The notes under the pieces: generated by a model
Database searches by the model: none
What the model saw: only the letters and a program-made list of their open reading frames with translations
What the model was told of the DNA's origin: nothing
Part shown: one piece after another, positions 43,138 to 51,745 of the stretch
Layout: each line of letters opens with the position of its first letter
Numbering within the stretch: position 1 is the first letter of the stretch
From: Microbispora amethystogenes
GTDB lineage: Bacteria; Actinomycetota; Actinomycetes; Streptosporangiales; Streptosporangiaceae
Assembly (NCBI RefSeq): GCF_016863015.1
Contig: NZ_BOOB01000037.1
Location: 1 to 64,000, forward strand
Length of the DNA stretch: 64,000 nucleotides
Direction of reading: 5' to 3'
Made by a program: the position numbers and the translations under genes

Positions 43138-43647
43138 ATGACCACCATCAGGAACATCGTGCTCGTACACGGTGGATTCGTGGACGGATCGGGCTGGCAG
43201 GGTGTCCACGAGGAGCTGACCAGGGCAGGACTGCGCGCACACATCGTCCAGAACCACATCGTCCAGAACCAGATCGTGCGGAACGCGACGCTGTCGCTGG
43301 AGGATGACGTCGCGGCGACCCGCCGGGTCCTGGACGGCCTCGACGGCCCGGCCGTCCTGGTCGGCCACTCCTACGGCGGGGTCGTCATCAGCGAGGCCGG
43401 CACGCACCCCAACGTCACGTCGTTGGTGTACATCGCCGCGTTCGCCCCTGACCAGGGCGAACCGGCCTGGCGGCACAAGCCCAGCTGGTACCTCGTCGCG
43501 ACCGAGGACCGGATGATCCCGCCGCCGGCCCAGCGCATGATGGCCGAGCGCGCCGGAGCGAAGGTCGTCGAAGTCATCGCCGGCCACGCCGTCCACGTCT
43601 CCCAGCCCGCCACGGTCGCCGACCTCATCCGCGAAGCCGCCGCCTGA
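43138..43647 (+). CDS. Alpha/beta hydrolase lacking its lid region
   Basis: A 169-residue alpha/beta hydrolase. The nucleophile Ser78 (GHSYGG), acid Asp124 (TEDRMIP) and His150 are all present, but relatives are about 230-240 residues. The sequence jumps from the strand ending AAFAPDQGE directly to PAWRHKPSWYL, so roughly 60-70 residues of the cap/lid are missing in frame. It also carries a 15-base unit repeated three times (43240-43284; HIVQN, HIVQN, QIVRN). The fold core could persist with an open active site. No Shine-Dalgarno is obvious. It lies before a LAL-type regulator. Confidence 0.8.
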   Translation: MTTIRNIVLVHGGFVDGSGWQGVHEELTRAGLRAHIVQNHIVQNQIVRNATLSLEDDVAATRRVLDGLDGPAVLVGHSYGGVVISEAGTHPNVTSLVYIAAFAPDQGEPAWRHKPSWYLVATEDRMIPPPAQRMMAERAGAKVVEVIAGHAVHVSQPATVADLIREAAA

Positions 43648-43693
43648 CGACGTCCGCCCCCGATCGAGCGCATCAGCGAAAGGCCGGAATCCT

Positions 43694-46507
43694 TTGACCC
43701 TCGTTAACGACGCCGGCTTGGTGCTCGTCCCCGGCGGTCCCCTCGTCACCACTCTCGTCACCCCCACCCTTGACGCCACACCCTCACTTTTCGGGCGGGA
43801 GTCCGAACAGCGGCGTCTCGGAGATTTCGTGCACGGCGTCCGCATGACCGGCGGGGCGATGCTGGTGCGCGGCGAGGCGGGAATCGGGAAGACGGCCCTG
43901 TTGCTGGACACGGCCGGGCTCGCGGCCGCACATGGCATGCGAATCCTGCGGACGGCCGGCGTGGAATCAGAGACACACATGCCCTTCGCCGGTCTCAATC
44001 AGGTGCTGTTTCCGCTTCGCACCGAGTTCGCGGAGCTGCCCACCCCGCAGCGTGACGCGCTGGGAGCAGCGTTCGGGCTGACCGACGTCCGGGTGCCGGA
44101 CCCGTTCCTCATCGCCCTGGCCACGCTGAACCTCCTGGGCGAGGCCGCCGCCCGCTCGCCCGTCCTGCTCCTGGTCGAGGACGCCCACTGGCTCGACCGC
44201 GCCAGCGCCGACGTGCTCGCGTTCGTCGCGCGGCGGCTGGACTCGGAACCGATCCTGCTGCTGGCCGCCATCCGCGACGGCTTCCAGAGCCCGCTCGACA
44301 GGGCAGGGCTGCCGGAGCTGCTCCTCGATCGGCTCGACGACGCCGCCGCGACCGCCCTGCTGGAGACGCACAGCCCCACCCTGACATCGGCGGTGCGCAC
44401 ACGGTTGCTGCGGGAGGCCGCGGGAAACCCCCTCGCCCTCGTCGAACTGCCGATCACCGCGGATACGCGAAACGGGAGAAAGCCCCTGCCGCCGGGGTGG
44501 CTCCCGCTGACCACCCGTCTGGAACAGACATTCACCGGCCGCATGTCGGGGCTGCCACCGGCCGTCCGGACCACGCTGCTGGTGGCCGCGCTCAACGACG
44601 GCACCACCCTTTCCGAGACCCTCGACGCCACCGCGCTGATCACCGGTCTCCCCGTCACCGCGGACGATCTCGCTCCCGCCGTCGCCGTACGGCTGGTCGA
44701 CGTGCACGAGACCGAAGTGACGTTCCGGCACCCGCTCATGCGCTCGGCCATCTACCAGGGCGCGAGCGTCTCCCAGAGGCACGCCGCGCACGCCGCCCTG
44801 GCCGGCGTCCTCACCGGCCGCCCCGACCGCAGCCTCTGGCACCGCGCGGCATCCACCCCCAAGCCGGACGAGACCATCGCCGCCGAACTGGAGACCGCGG
44901 CCGGAAGCGTACGACGCCGGGGCGACCTGTTGTCGGCCGTCGCGGCGCTGGAGCACGCGGTCAGGCTCAGCGAGAACCCCGATCACCGGTGCGAACGGCT
45001 GGTCCTGGCCGCCGAGTACGCGGCCGAGATGGGACGGCGCGACATCGTCGTGCGACTGCTGGGCGAAGGCGAGCGGCTGCGGCTGTCGCCCCGGCAGCGG
45101 GCCCGTATCGTGTGGATCCGCGAGAGCTTCGAGGACGGCATCCGCGACGACAGCGCGGCGGCGCACTCACTGGCCGACCTCGCCGAGAGCATGGCGGCTC
45201 AGGGAGACGTCGATCTCGCGCTGAAGCTCCTGTCCAGTGCGTCCCTGCGATGTTTCTGGGCTCATGCCGACGAGCGGGCCCGGCAACGCGTCGTCACCGT
45301 GGCCGAGGCCCTGCCCGTCGACGATCTGGACGGGCGGTTGCTGACGGTCCTGGCGTTCGCGGCTCCGATCGAGCGCGGCAAGGTCGTGATCGAGCGGCTA
45401 CGCCATCTGGCCGCCCACCCGACCGGCGGCCGCCCGCCCGCCCGCCTCCTCGGCAGTTCGGCCTTGATGGTGGGGGCGTTCGACCTGGCAGAGAAATTCT
45501 GCGCCGCGTCGCTGCCCGTCCTGCGCGCGCAAGGCCGGCTCAGCCTCCTGGCACGGGACCTCGGAGCACAGGCGTGGAGCGCGGCCCGGCTGGCCGACCT
45601 GAGCGTGGCCATTCCCGCGGCCGAGGAGGCCGCCCGTCTGGCGCACGAGACCTCCCAGCCGCTGATGCACGCCATCGCCCAGGCCTCGGGCGCGGTGCTC
45701 GCCGCGCTACGCGGCGAGCAGGATCGCGTGGAGATCCTCGGGATGGCGGCCGAGCAGGTGGCCCTGCCCGTCGGAGCCCGCCCCGTTCTGGCCACGGTGC
45801 AACTCGCGCGCGGGCTCGCCGCGCTGGGCGAGGGACGTTACGCCGACGCCTTCGACCATCTGCGACGGATGCACGACCCCGCCGATCCCGCCTTCCACCT
45901 GGCGTTGCGCTGCTTCTCCGTCGCCGAACTCGCGGACGCCGCGGCGCACAGCGGTCAAGGCCGCGCGATCGCCGGCATCATCGAGGAACTGGAGACGGTG
46001 GCGCTCACCACACCGTCGCCGGCCCTGCACGCCGACCTGCGCTACGCCCGGGCCGTTCTGGCCGACGAGGCGGCGGCAGAGCCCTTCTTCGCCGCCGCGC
46101 TCGCGGCCGACCTGCGGCGATGGCCCTTCGTGCGGGCCCGGGTGCACCTGGCGTACGGGGAATGGCTACGGCGCCAGCGGCGTACGGCCGAGTCGCGGGC
46201 GCCCCTGCGCATGGCGCGCGAGACGTTCGACGCCTTGGGGGTGATCCCCTGGAGCGAGCGAGCGCGTCAGGAGTTGCGGGCCTCCGGCGAGAGCAGCCGC
46301 AGCCGCATCAGTGAAGCGCGCGACGTGCTGACCGCGCAGGAACTCCAGATCGCCCAGATGGCGGCCGACGGCCTGACGAACCGGGAGATCGGCGAGAAGC
46401 TCTATCTCTCCCATCGAACCGTCAGCTCCCACCTCTACAGGATCTTCCCCAAGCTGGGGATCACCTCGCGATCGGCGCTGAGCACCGCCCTGCGCGCGTC
46501 AGCCTGA
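43694..46507 (+). CDS. LuxR-family LAL-type large ATP-binding regulator
   Basis: A 937-residue MalT-like (LAL) regulator: an N-terminal AAA/NACHT-like ATPase with P-loop GEAGIGKTA and Walker B LLLVEDAHWLD, a long helical sensor region, and a C-terminal LuxR helix-turn-helix (LTAQELQIAQMAADGLTNRE, then LSHRTVSSHLYRIFPKLGI). Start is TTG 43694; GTG 43721 is an alternative. LAL proteins switch on catabolic or antibiotic gene sets. It sits between two alpha/beta hydrolase genes, and GTGAC direct repeats follow its stop, before the second hydrolase. Confidence 0.9.
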   Translation: MTLVNDAGLVLVPGGPLVTTLVTPTLDATPSLFGRESEQRRLGDFVHGVRMTGGAMLVRGEAGIGKTALLLDTAGLAAAHGMRILRTAGVESETHMPFAGLNQVLFPLRTEFAELPTPQRDALGAAFGLTDVRVPDPFLIALATLNLLGEAAARSPVLLLVEDAHWLDRASADVLAFVARRLDSEPILLLAAIRDGFQSPLDRAGLPELLLDRLDDAAATALLETHSPTLTSAVRTRLLREAAGNPLALVELPITADTRNGRKPLPPGWLPLTTRLEQTFTGRMSGLPPAVRTTLLVAALNDGTTLSETLDATALITGLPVTADDLAPAVAVRLVDVHETEVTFRHPLMRSAIYQGASVSQRHAAHAALAGVLTGRPDRSLWHRAASTPKPDETIAAELETAAGSVRRRGDLLSAVAALEHAVRLSENPDHRCERLVLAAEYAAEMGRRDIVVRLLGEGERLRLSPRQRARIVWIRESFEDGIRDDSAAAHSLADLAESMAAQGDVDLALKLLSSASLRCFWAHADERARQRVVTVAEALPVDDLDGRLLTVLAFAAPIERGKVVIERLRHLAAHPTGGRPPARLLGSSALMVGAFDLAEKFCAASLPVLRAQGRLSLLARDLGAQAWSAARLADLSVAIPAAEEAARLAHETSQPLMHAIAQASGAVLAALRGEQDRVEILGMAAEQVALPVGARPVLATVQLARGLAALGEGRYADAFDHLRRMHDPADPAFHLALRCFSVAELADAAAHSGQGRAIAGIIEELETVALTTPSPALHADLRYARAVLADEAAAEPFFAAALAADLRRWPFVRARVHLAYGEWLRRQRRTAESRAPLRMARETFDALGVIPWSERARQELRASGESSRSRISEARDVLTAQELQIAQMAADGLTNREIGEKLYLSHRTVSSHLYRIFPKLGITSRSALSTALRASA

Positions 46508-46525
46508 ACTCACCGCTTCGCTCGG

Positions 46526-46564
46526 GTGACCCTAGGGTGACGCTCGGTGACGCAGTCATGTGAC
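46526..46564 (+). promoter_or_regulatory. GTGAC direct repeats before the alpha/beta hydrolase operon
   Basis: GTGAC occurs at 46526, 46537, 46547 and 46560, spaced 11, 10 and 13 bases, with the palindrome ACCCTAGGGT at 46529-46538 between the first two. The near-helical phasing suggests an activator site; the adjacent LAL regulator is the obvious candidate. The hydrolase starts 100 bases downstream. Confidence 0.45.
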
Positions 46565-46667
46565 GCTAGCGAGGTGCGCGGAGGCCTTCCTACGGTGAGG
46601 CCCTGGTCACCCACATTCATACCGCCGCCGCGACCCAGGCGGTCGAGCACACGCAGAGGAGCAGCCG

Positions 46668-47477
46668 ATGACCGCACCGGCCATTCCCGTCATCTTCATC
46701 CACGGCCTGTGGCTACACGCCACCTCCTGGTCCTCCTGGATCGAGCTGTTCACGGCCGCCGGCTACGACGCGACGGCCCCCGGCTGGCCGGGTGACGGCG
46801 AAAGCGTCGAACTGTCCCGGAAAGACCCCGACAGCATCGCCGACCACGGCATCGACGACGTCGTCGCCCACTACACGGAGATCATCAACGCTCTGGACGT
46901 CAAGCCGATCCTGATCGGCCACTCCTTCGGCGGCATGATCGCCGAAAAACTGCTCGGGCAGGACCTGGCCAGAGCCGCGATCGCGATCGACGCCGCGCAG
47001 ATCAAGGGCGTGCTGCCGCTGCCGCTGTCGGCGCTGCGCTCGACCCTGCCGGTGTTCAAGAACCCGGCCAACAAGCACCGGGCCGTCTCCCTCACCCTCG
47101 ACCAGTTCACCTATGCGTTCGGCAACGCCATCCCGGCTCAGGAGGCCGCCGAACTCTACGAACGCTGGACCATCCCCGCACCGGGCAAGCCGCTGTTCGA
47201 GGCCGCCGCCGCCAACTTCTCCCCCCACTCCTCCGCCAAGGTCGACACCGGCAACAACGCCCGGGGACCGCTGCTCCTGATCGCCGGCGGCAAGGACCAC
47301 ACCGTCCCCGAGACCGTCACCAAGGCGACGCTCAAGCAGTACCGGGACTCCACCGCGATCACCGACTTCCAGGAGTTCCCCGACCGCGGCCACTCCCTGA
47401 CCATCGACCACGGCTGGCGTGAGATCGCCGACGCCTGCCTGACCTGGCTCGCCAGGAACGACCTACAGGCACGCTGA
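46668..47477 (+). CDS. Alpha/beta hydrolase
   Basis: A 269-residue hydrolase with oxyanion-hole motif FIHGLWLHATSW, nucleophile elbow GHSFGG, acid in GGKDHTVP and histidine in DRGHSLTID. A GAGGAG site lies upstream. Relatives in actinomycetes are annotated as non-haem chloroperoxidase-like or esterase-like, without firm substrates. An SDR follows after 19 bases in the same direction, so the two probably form an operon, perhaps under the upstream LAL regulator. Confidence 0.87.
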   Translation: MTAPAIPVIFIHGLWLHATSWSSWIELFTAAGYDATAPGWPGDGESVELSRKDPDSIADHGIDDVVAHYTEIINALDVKPILIGHSFGGMIAEKLLGQDLARAAIAIDAAQIKGVLPLPLSALRSTLPVFKNPANKHRAVSLTLDQFTYAFGNAIPAQEAAELYERWTIPAPGKPLFEAAAANFSPHSSAKVDTGNNARGPLLLIAGGKDHTVPETVTKATLKQYRDSTAITDFQEFPDRGHSLTIDHGWREIADACLTWLARNDLQAR

Positions 47478-47496
47478 AGGCGCCGAAAGGGGTCCC

Positions 47497-48282
47497 ATGG
47501 ACATGGAACTGCAGGGCAAGGTCGCGGTGGTGACCGGCGCCGGCAAGGGAATCGGCCTGGCCGTCACCCGGGCCCTGGTCGAGGAGGGAGCCCACGTCGT
47601 CGCCGGATCACGCCGAAGCACCCCCGAACTGAAAGAACTGGGCGGAAGAGGAAGCGTGCAGGGGGTTGAGGTCGATCTCGCCACCGCCACGGGCCCGGCC
47701 GACCTCGTCGCCGCCGCGCTGGCACACGGACGCCTCGACATCCTGGTCAACAACGTCGGCGCGGTCACGCCGCGCCTGACGGGGTTCCTGAACGTCACCG
47801 ACGAACAATGGCTGCACAGCCTGACACTCAACCTGATGGCGGCGGTGCGCACCACCCGCGCCGCGCTGCCGGCCATGCTCGCGGCCGGGCACGGCAACAT
47901 CGTCACGATCAGTTCGGTCAACGCCTTCCTGCCCGACCCAGGAGTGATCGACTACAGCGCCGCCAAAGCCGCCCTGACCAACTTCTCCAAGGCCCTGTCG
48001 AAGGAGGTCGGGGCCCACGGCATCCGGGTCAACACCATCAGTCCCGGCCCGGTCACCACGGACCTGTGGCTCGGGAAAGAAGGCGTCGCCGCCACCGTCG
48101 CCCGCGCGAGCGGCGCCGACCCGGAAGCGGTGGCCAAGCAGACCGCCGCGCAGGCCGAAACCGGCAGGTTCACCCACCCACACGAGATCGCCGACCTGGT
48201 GCTGCTCCTGTCCGGCGACCGGGCGGGGAACGTCACCGGCGCCGACTTCGTCATCGACGGAGGACTCACCAAAACCCTGTGA
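47497..48282 (+). CDS. Short-chain dehydrogenase/reductase
   Basis: A 261-residue classical SDR. TGAGKGIGL is the cofactor motif, NNVGA the NNAG-equivalent, and Ser-Tyr-Lys of the catalytic set are seen in ISSVNAF and YSAAKAAL; the end GNVTGADFVIDGGLTKTL is typical of FabG-like enzymes. Replacement of NNAG by NNVG occurs in several SDR subgroups. It reduces or oxidises a carbonyl/alcohol with NAD(P)H; the neighbour hydrolase may supply its substrate. Confidence 0.9.
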   Translation: MDMELQGKVAVVTGAGKGIGLAVTRALVEEGAHVVAGSRRSTPELKELGGRGSVQGVEVDLATATGPADLVAAALAHGRLDILVNNVGAVTPRLTGFLNVTDEQWLHSLTLNLMAAVRTTRAALPAMLAAGHGNIVTISSVNAFLPDPGVIDYSAAKAALTNFSKALSKEVGAHGIRVNTISPGPVTTDLWLGKEGVAATVARASGADPEAVAKQTAAQAETGRFTHPHEIADLVLLLSGDRAGNVTGADFVIDGGLTKTL

Positions 48283-48299
48283 ACCTCCCGCCCTCCTGA

Positions 48300-49445
48300 T
48301 CAGCGCCGCAGCAGCTGCCGCACCCGCGCGGCCTCCCGGGTGAGGTGGTCGCGCTCCGGCACACTGGCGGCGGCACGCGAAGCCTCGGCGTACAGCTCGG
48401 CCGCGCGCTCCAGGTCGCCGGCGCGTTCGTGCAGGTACGCCGTCACCGCGGCATATCGGGGCAGGCCGGGGTCCACGCCGGCCAGCGCCGCCAGGCCGGC
48501 CTGCGGCCCGTCCGCCTCCCCCACCGCCACCGCGCGGTTCAACCGCACCACCGGGCTGCCGGTGAGAAGGAGCAGCTCGTCGTACCACTCCACGATCTGC
48601 ACCCAGTCGGTCTCGCAGGCGGCTGGGGCGTCCGCGTGCAGCGCGGCGATCGCGGCCTGCGCCTGGTATTCGCCCAGCCGGTCACGGGCCAGCGCGGTCT
48701 GCAGGATCGTCACCCCCTCGGCGATCAGGCCGGTGTCCCAGCGCGATCGGTCCTGCTCGGCGAGCGGCACCAGGCGGCCTCCCGGGCCGGTGCGGGACGC
48801 CCGGCGGGCGTGGTGCAGCAGCATGAGCGCGAGCAGCCCCGCGACCTCGGGTTCCTCGGTCAGGGCGGCGAGCTGACGGGCGAGCCGGATCGCCTCGGCC
48901 GCCAGGTCGACGTCTCCGCCGTACCCCTCGTTGAAGACGAGGTAGAGCACCCGCAGAACCGTCCCGAGATCCCCAGCCTGGTCGAGCGGCAGCCCCGCGA
49001 TCTTCCGCTTCGCCCGGCTGATCCGCTGCGCCATGGTCGCCTCGGGGACGAGGTACGCCGCCGCGATCTGCCGGGTGGTCAGGCCGCCGACCGCGCGCAG
49101 CGTCAGGGCGACGGCCGAGGCCGGCGGCAGGGTGGGGTGCGCGCACAGGAAGTAGAGCCGCAGCGTGTCGTCCGTGGCGGGCGCCGGACCGGCGGGAGGC
49201 TCGGCCTGTACGGCCACCTCCCGCCCCCGCCGCGACGCCTCGGCCCGGGTGGCGTCGAGGAACCTGTGCCACGCGACCGCGACGAGCCACGCCTTCTGAT
49301 CGCGCGGTGGATCGTCCGGCCAGGTCGCCAGCGCCCGGATCAGGGCCTCCTGCACGGCGTCCTCGGCCGACGCGAAGTCGGCTCCGCGCCGGACGAGGAC
49401 ACCGATGACCGCGGGCACGAGCTCCCGCAGCAGCGACTCGTTCAC
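48300..49445 (-). CDS. ECF-type RNA polymerase sigma factor with C-terminal DUF6596 extension
   Basis: A 381-residue protein. The N-terminal 160 residues are sigma-70 regions 2 and 4 (FASAEDAVQEALIRALATWP; LTTRQIAAAYLVPEATMAQR), and the long helical rest (LRVLYLVFNEGYGGD onward, SPVVRLNRAVAVGEADGP) is the DUF6596 domain of this actinobacterial ECF group. GTG start overlaps the stop of the YCII-like gene (GTGA). The sigma/YCII pair is a known conserved unit; the YCII protein may act as sensor or modulator. Confidence 0.9.
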   Translation of the reverse strand: MNESLLRELVPAVIGVLVRRGADFASAEDAVQEALIRALATWPDDPPRDQKAWLVAVAWHRFLDATRAEASRRGREVAVQAEPPAGPAPATDDTLRLYFLCAHPTLPPASAVALTLRAVGGLTTRQIAAAYLVPEATMAQRISRAKRKIAGLPLDQAGDLGTVLRVLYLVFNEGYGGDVDLAAEAIRLARQLAALTEEPEVAGLLALMLLHHARRASRTGPGGRLVPLAEQDRSRWDTGLIAEGVTILQTALARDRLGEYQAQAAIAALHADAPAACETDWVQIVEWYDELLLLTGSPVVRLNRAVAVGEADGPQAGLAALAGVDPGLPRYAAVTAYLHERAGDLERAAELYAEASRAAASVPERDHLTREAARVRQLLRR

Positions 49446-49849
49446 TCGGTGACCACGGGCGGCTCGGTGAGGAACGGCCGGACCTCCAGCCACTCGCGGA
49501 TCGGCTCGCCTCGGGGCCCGGGAGCGGCGGACAGCTCCCCGGCCAGCTCGACCGCGCGGTCCCACGATTCCACGTCGATGACCATCCACCCGGCGATCAG
49601 GTCCTTGGTCTCGGCGAACGGCCCGTCGGTCACGGGTGGGCGCCCCTCGCCGTCGTACCGCACGAACGTGCCCTGAGGCGCCAGCGCCTGGCCGTCGACG
49701 AACTCGCCCGTCTCCTCCAGGCGGGCGGCGAAGTCGCGCATGTACTGCACGTGCGCGTCGACCTCCTCCGGCTTCCACTGGTCGATCGACCCGTAGTCGA
49801 CGATGGGAGCCGGGCCACCGCGGTAGTGCTTCAGGAGCAGGTATTTCAT
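49442..49849 (-). CDS. YCII-related (DGPF) domain protein
   Basis: A 135-residue protein of the YCII/DGPF family. MKYLLLKHYRG opens the ferredoxin-like fold and VTDGPFAETKDLIAGWMVIDV is the family signature (DGPF). The function of the family is unproven; it is repeatedly found fused or next to this class of ECF sigma factor, as here. First gene of the pair, read from ATG 49849. Confidence 0.88.
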   Translation of the reverse strand: MKYLLLKHYRGGPAPIVDYGSIDQWKPEEVDAHVQYMRDFAARLEETGEFVDGQALAPQGTFVRYDGEGRPPVTDGPFAETKDLIAGWMVIDVESWDRAVELAGELSAAPGPRGEPIREWLEVRPFLTEPPVVTE

Positions 49850-50012
49850 CGTGCTTCTCCTTCGTCGTCGTGCGGCCCGTTCGGCCGCTCATGCCCTTGG
49901 GACGGAGCCGACGCCACATTCTCGACACACGGCACGAGATTTTTTCGAAGCGGTTCCCCTGCTGGTGAGGTTTCTGATCCTGTCGCTTGATGGTTGTGCA
50001 AAAACCCGAGCG

Positions 50013-50040
50013 CCTTTACATTGTAGATTCATAGTATGAT
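50013..50040 (+). promoter_or_regulatory. AT-rich promoter region before the recombinase, with motif shared at 61.07 kb
   Basis: CCTTTACATTGTAGATT (50013-50029) precedes the recombinase ATG by 19 bases; TAGATT (50024-50029) or TATGAT (50035-50040) could be a -10. A near-identical 17-mer (15 of 17) lies at 61068-61084. The central TACA-T-TGTA is palindromic, as in an operator. Confidence 0.4.
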
Positions 50041-50048
50041 CGGGGCCG

Positions 50049-51002
50049 ATGAGCATCCCCGCGGTTCCCGAGCGGCGCGTCCCCGCACCCTCCACACCCG
50101 ATCCGTACGAGGTGTATCTCGGCGCGCTGCAGAGCCCGGAGTCCCGGCGCACGATGAAGGGCTGCCTCGACCGCATCGCCCGCCTCGTCACCGGTGACCC
50201 CGAGGCCACCGGGGCCGGGCAGCCCTGGGAACTGCTGCGTTACGAGCACACGGTCCGCCTCCGTACGCTGATGCGCGAGCAGGGGTGGTCCCCCTCCCAC
50301 GTCAACAAGCACCTGGTGGCGCTGCGCCGCGTGCTCAAGGAGGCGTGGCGGCTCGGCCTGATGAGCGGCGAGGACTACCAGCGCGCCGCCGACCTGCCCG
50401 CCTACAAGCACACGCGCGTCCCGGCGGGACGGCACGTCGAGGCCGAGGCGCTCGCGGCCGCGCTGGAGGTGTGCGACGAGGACCACTCCCCCGCCGGCCG
50501 CCGGGACGGCGCCATGCTGGCGGCGCTGTACTCCAGCGGCTGCCGCCGGGCCGAGATCGCGGGGCTCCGGCTCGCCGACTTCGACCCGCACGCCCGCTCC
50601 CTGCGGGTACGTGGCAAGGGCGACAAGGAACGGCTCGTCTACCTGACCCCGCAGGCCGTCGAGCGCCTGAGCCTGTGGCTCGCCGTACGCGGCCGGGCGG
50701 CCGGGCCGTTGTTCTGCCCGATCAACAAGGCCGGGCGGCTGCGCCTGGCCCACATGACCGGCCAGGCCATCGCCGACATCGTCTCGCGCCGCCTGGCCGC
50801 CGCCGGGGCCTCGCCCCGCACCCCGCACGACTTCCGGCGCACGTTCATCGGCGAACTCCTCGACGCCGGGGTCGATCTCGCCACGGCCCAGGCCCTGGTC
50901 GGCCACGCCTCCCCCGCCACCACCGCGCGGTACGACCGGCGGCCCGAGCGCCGCCGCCGCGAGGCCGTCGACCGGCTCCGCGTCCCCGGCGCCCCCGGCT
51001 GA
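50049..51002 (+). CDS. Tyrosine recombinase/integrase
   Basis: A 317-residue XerC/D-size recombinase. The catalytic residues can be placed as Arg166 (GCRRAEI), Lys190 (RGKGDKE), His260 and Arg263 (HDFRRT), His286 (LVGHAS) and nucleophile Tyr295 (TARYDRR). The N-terminal 120 residues form a core-binding SAM-like domain (SPSHVNKHLVALRRVLKEAW). No excisionase, replication gene or phage structural gene lies nearby, so it is solitary. It may act on a chromosomal or plasmid recombination site, or be the relic of an integrated element. Confidence 0.9.
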   Translation: MSIPAVPERRVPAPSTPDPYEVYLGALQSPESRRTMKGCLDRIARLVTGDPEATGAGQPWELLRYEHTVRLRTLMREQGWSPSHVNKHLVALRRVLKEAWRLGLMSGEDYQRAADLPAYKHTRVPAGRHVEAEALAAALEVCDEDHSPAGRRDGAMLAALYSSGCRRAEIAGLRLADFDPHARSLRVRGKGDKERLVYLTPQAVERLSLWLAVRGRAAGPLFCPINKAGRLRLAHMTGQAIADIVSRRLAAAGASPRTPHDFRRTFIGELLDAGVDLATAQALVGHASPATTARYDRRPERRRREAVDRLRVPGAPG

Positions 51003-51008
51003 GCGTGG

Positions 51009-51683
51009 TCACCGGCGGCGGACGGCGCGCACGACGACGTCGTGAAGGGGGCCACCATGGCCGGAGAGCGTACGCGCCTGCTCCTCGGCGGTGACGATCT
51101 CCCACTCCACGCCGTCCAAGCGAGCGACGACGGCGGCGGAGGTGACCGACGCCTCGGCCGGCGGGTGATGCCCGTGCCCCCCGTGCCCCCCGTGTCCGCC
51201 GTGTCCGCCGTGCTCACCGTGTCCGCCGGAGCCGGTGGCGTGCAGGTGCCCCACGATGAGCAGCGTGCCGCCGGGAGCCACCCATCCGGCGATGCGGTCG
51301 TAGAACGCCAGCTGCGGCATCGCGGGATGGGCGTAGTGGGTCATGACCAGGTCGAACCGCGTGTCCGGGTCCCAGACGCCCAGGTCCGCCTCCACCCACC
51401 GCACGCGCTCGCCCGCCCCGCTCGCCGCCGCGCGGTCGGCGGCCCGGGCGAGGGCCTCGGACGAGATGTCGGCCGCGGTGACCTCCCAGCCGTGCGAAGC
51501 GAGCCAGAGCGCCTCGGCGCCGCCGCCGCACCCCGCGTCCAGTGCCGTGCCCGGCGCCAGACCGCCGATCTCACGAGCGAGGTACGGATTCGGCGGGTTG
51601 CCGCCCATGGAGCCCGGCCCCCCGTCCCGCCCCTGCCGCCAGTGCCGCTCCCAATAGTCCCTGTCGAACCCGTGCGTCGTCAT
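51009..51683 (-). CDS. Class I SAM-dependent methyltransferase with His-Gly insertion
   Basis: A 224-residue methyltransferase of the TehB/Methyltransf_25 kind: FDRDYWERHW at the start, cofactor loop LDAGCGGGAEALWLA, acidic VTAADIS and the GVWDPDTRFDLVMTHYAH strand. Between the last strands is a low-complexity loop of repeated GGHG units (about 51171-51228) followed by HHPPAE, absent from typical relatives. It could bind metal or be simple slippage. ATG 51683 follows GAGGGG; ATG 51692 is also possible. It is convergent with the recombinase, six bases apart. Confidence 0.85.
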   Translation of the reverse strand: MTTHGFDRDYWERHWRQGRDGGPGSMGGNPPNPYLAREIGGLAPGTALDAGCGGGAEALWLASHGWEVTAADISSEALARAADRAAASGAGERVRWVEADLGVWDPDTRFDLVMTHYAHPAMPQLAFYDRIAGWVAPGGTLLIVGHLHATGSGGHGEHGGHGGHGGHGGHGHHPPAEASVTSAAVVARLDGVEWEIVTAEEQARTLSGHGGPLHDVVVRAVRRR

Positions 51684-51745
51684 GCCCCTCATCGTGTGGA
51701 CAGGCACGACTCATCGCAAATCCCGTTGCCAAACCAGCAAAATGA

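Noticed and set aside
50049-51002. Prophage or integrative element
   Set aside because: Only the recombinase is present; no structural, replication or transfer genes and no attachment repeats were found in the window.
51171-51228. GGHG repeats as a genuine metal-binding domain
   Set aside because: The copies are near-exact nucleotide repeats, so replication slippage explains them at least as well; no other metal-site features seen.
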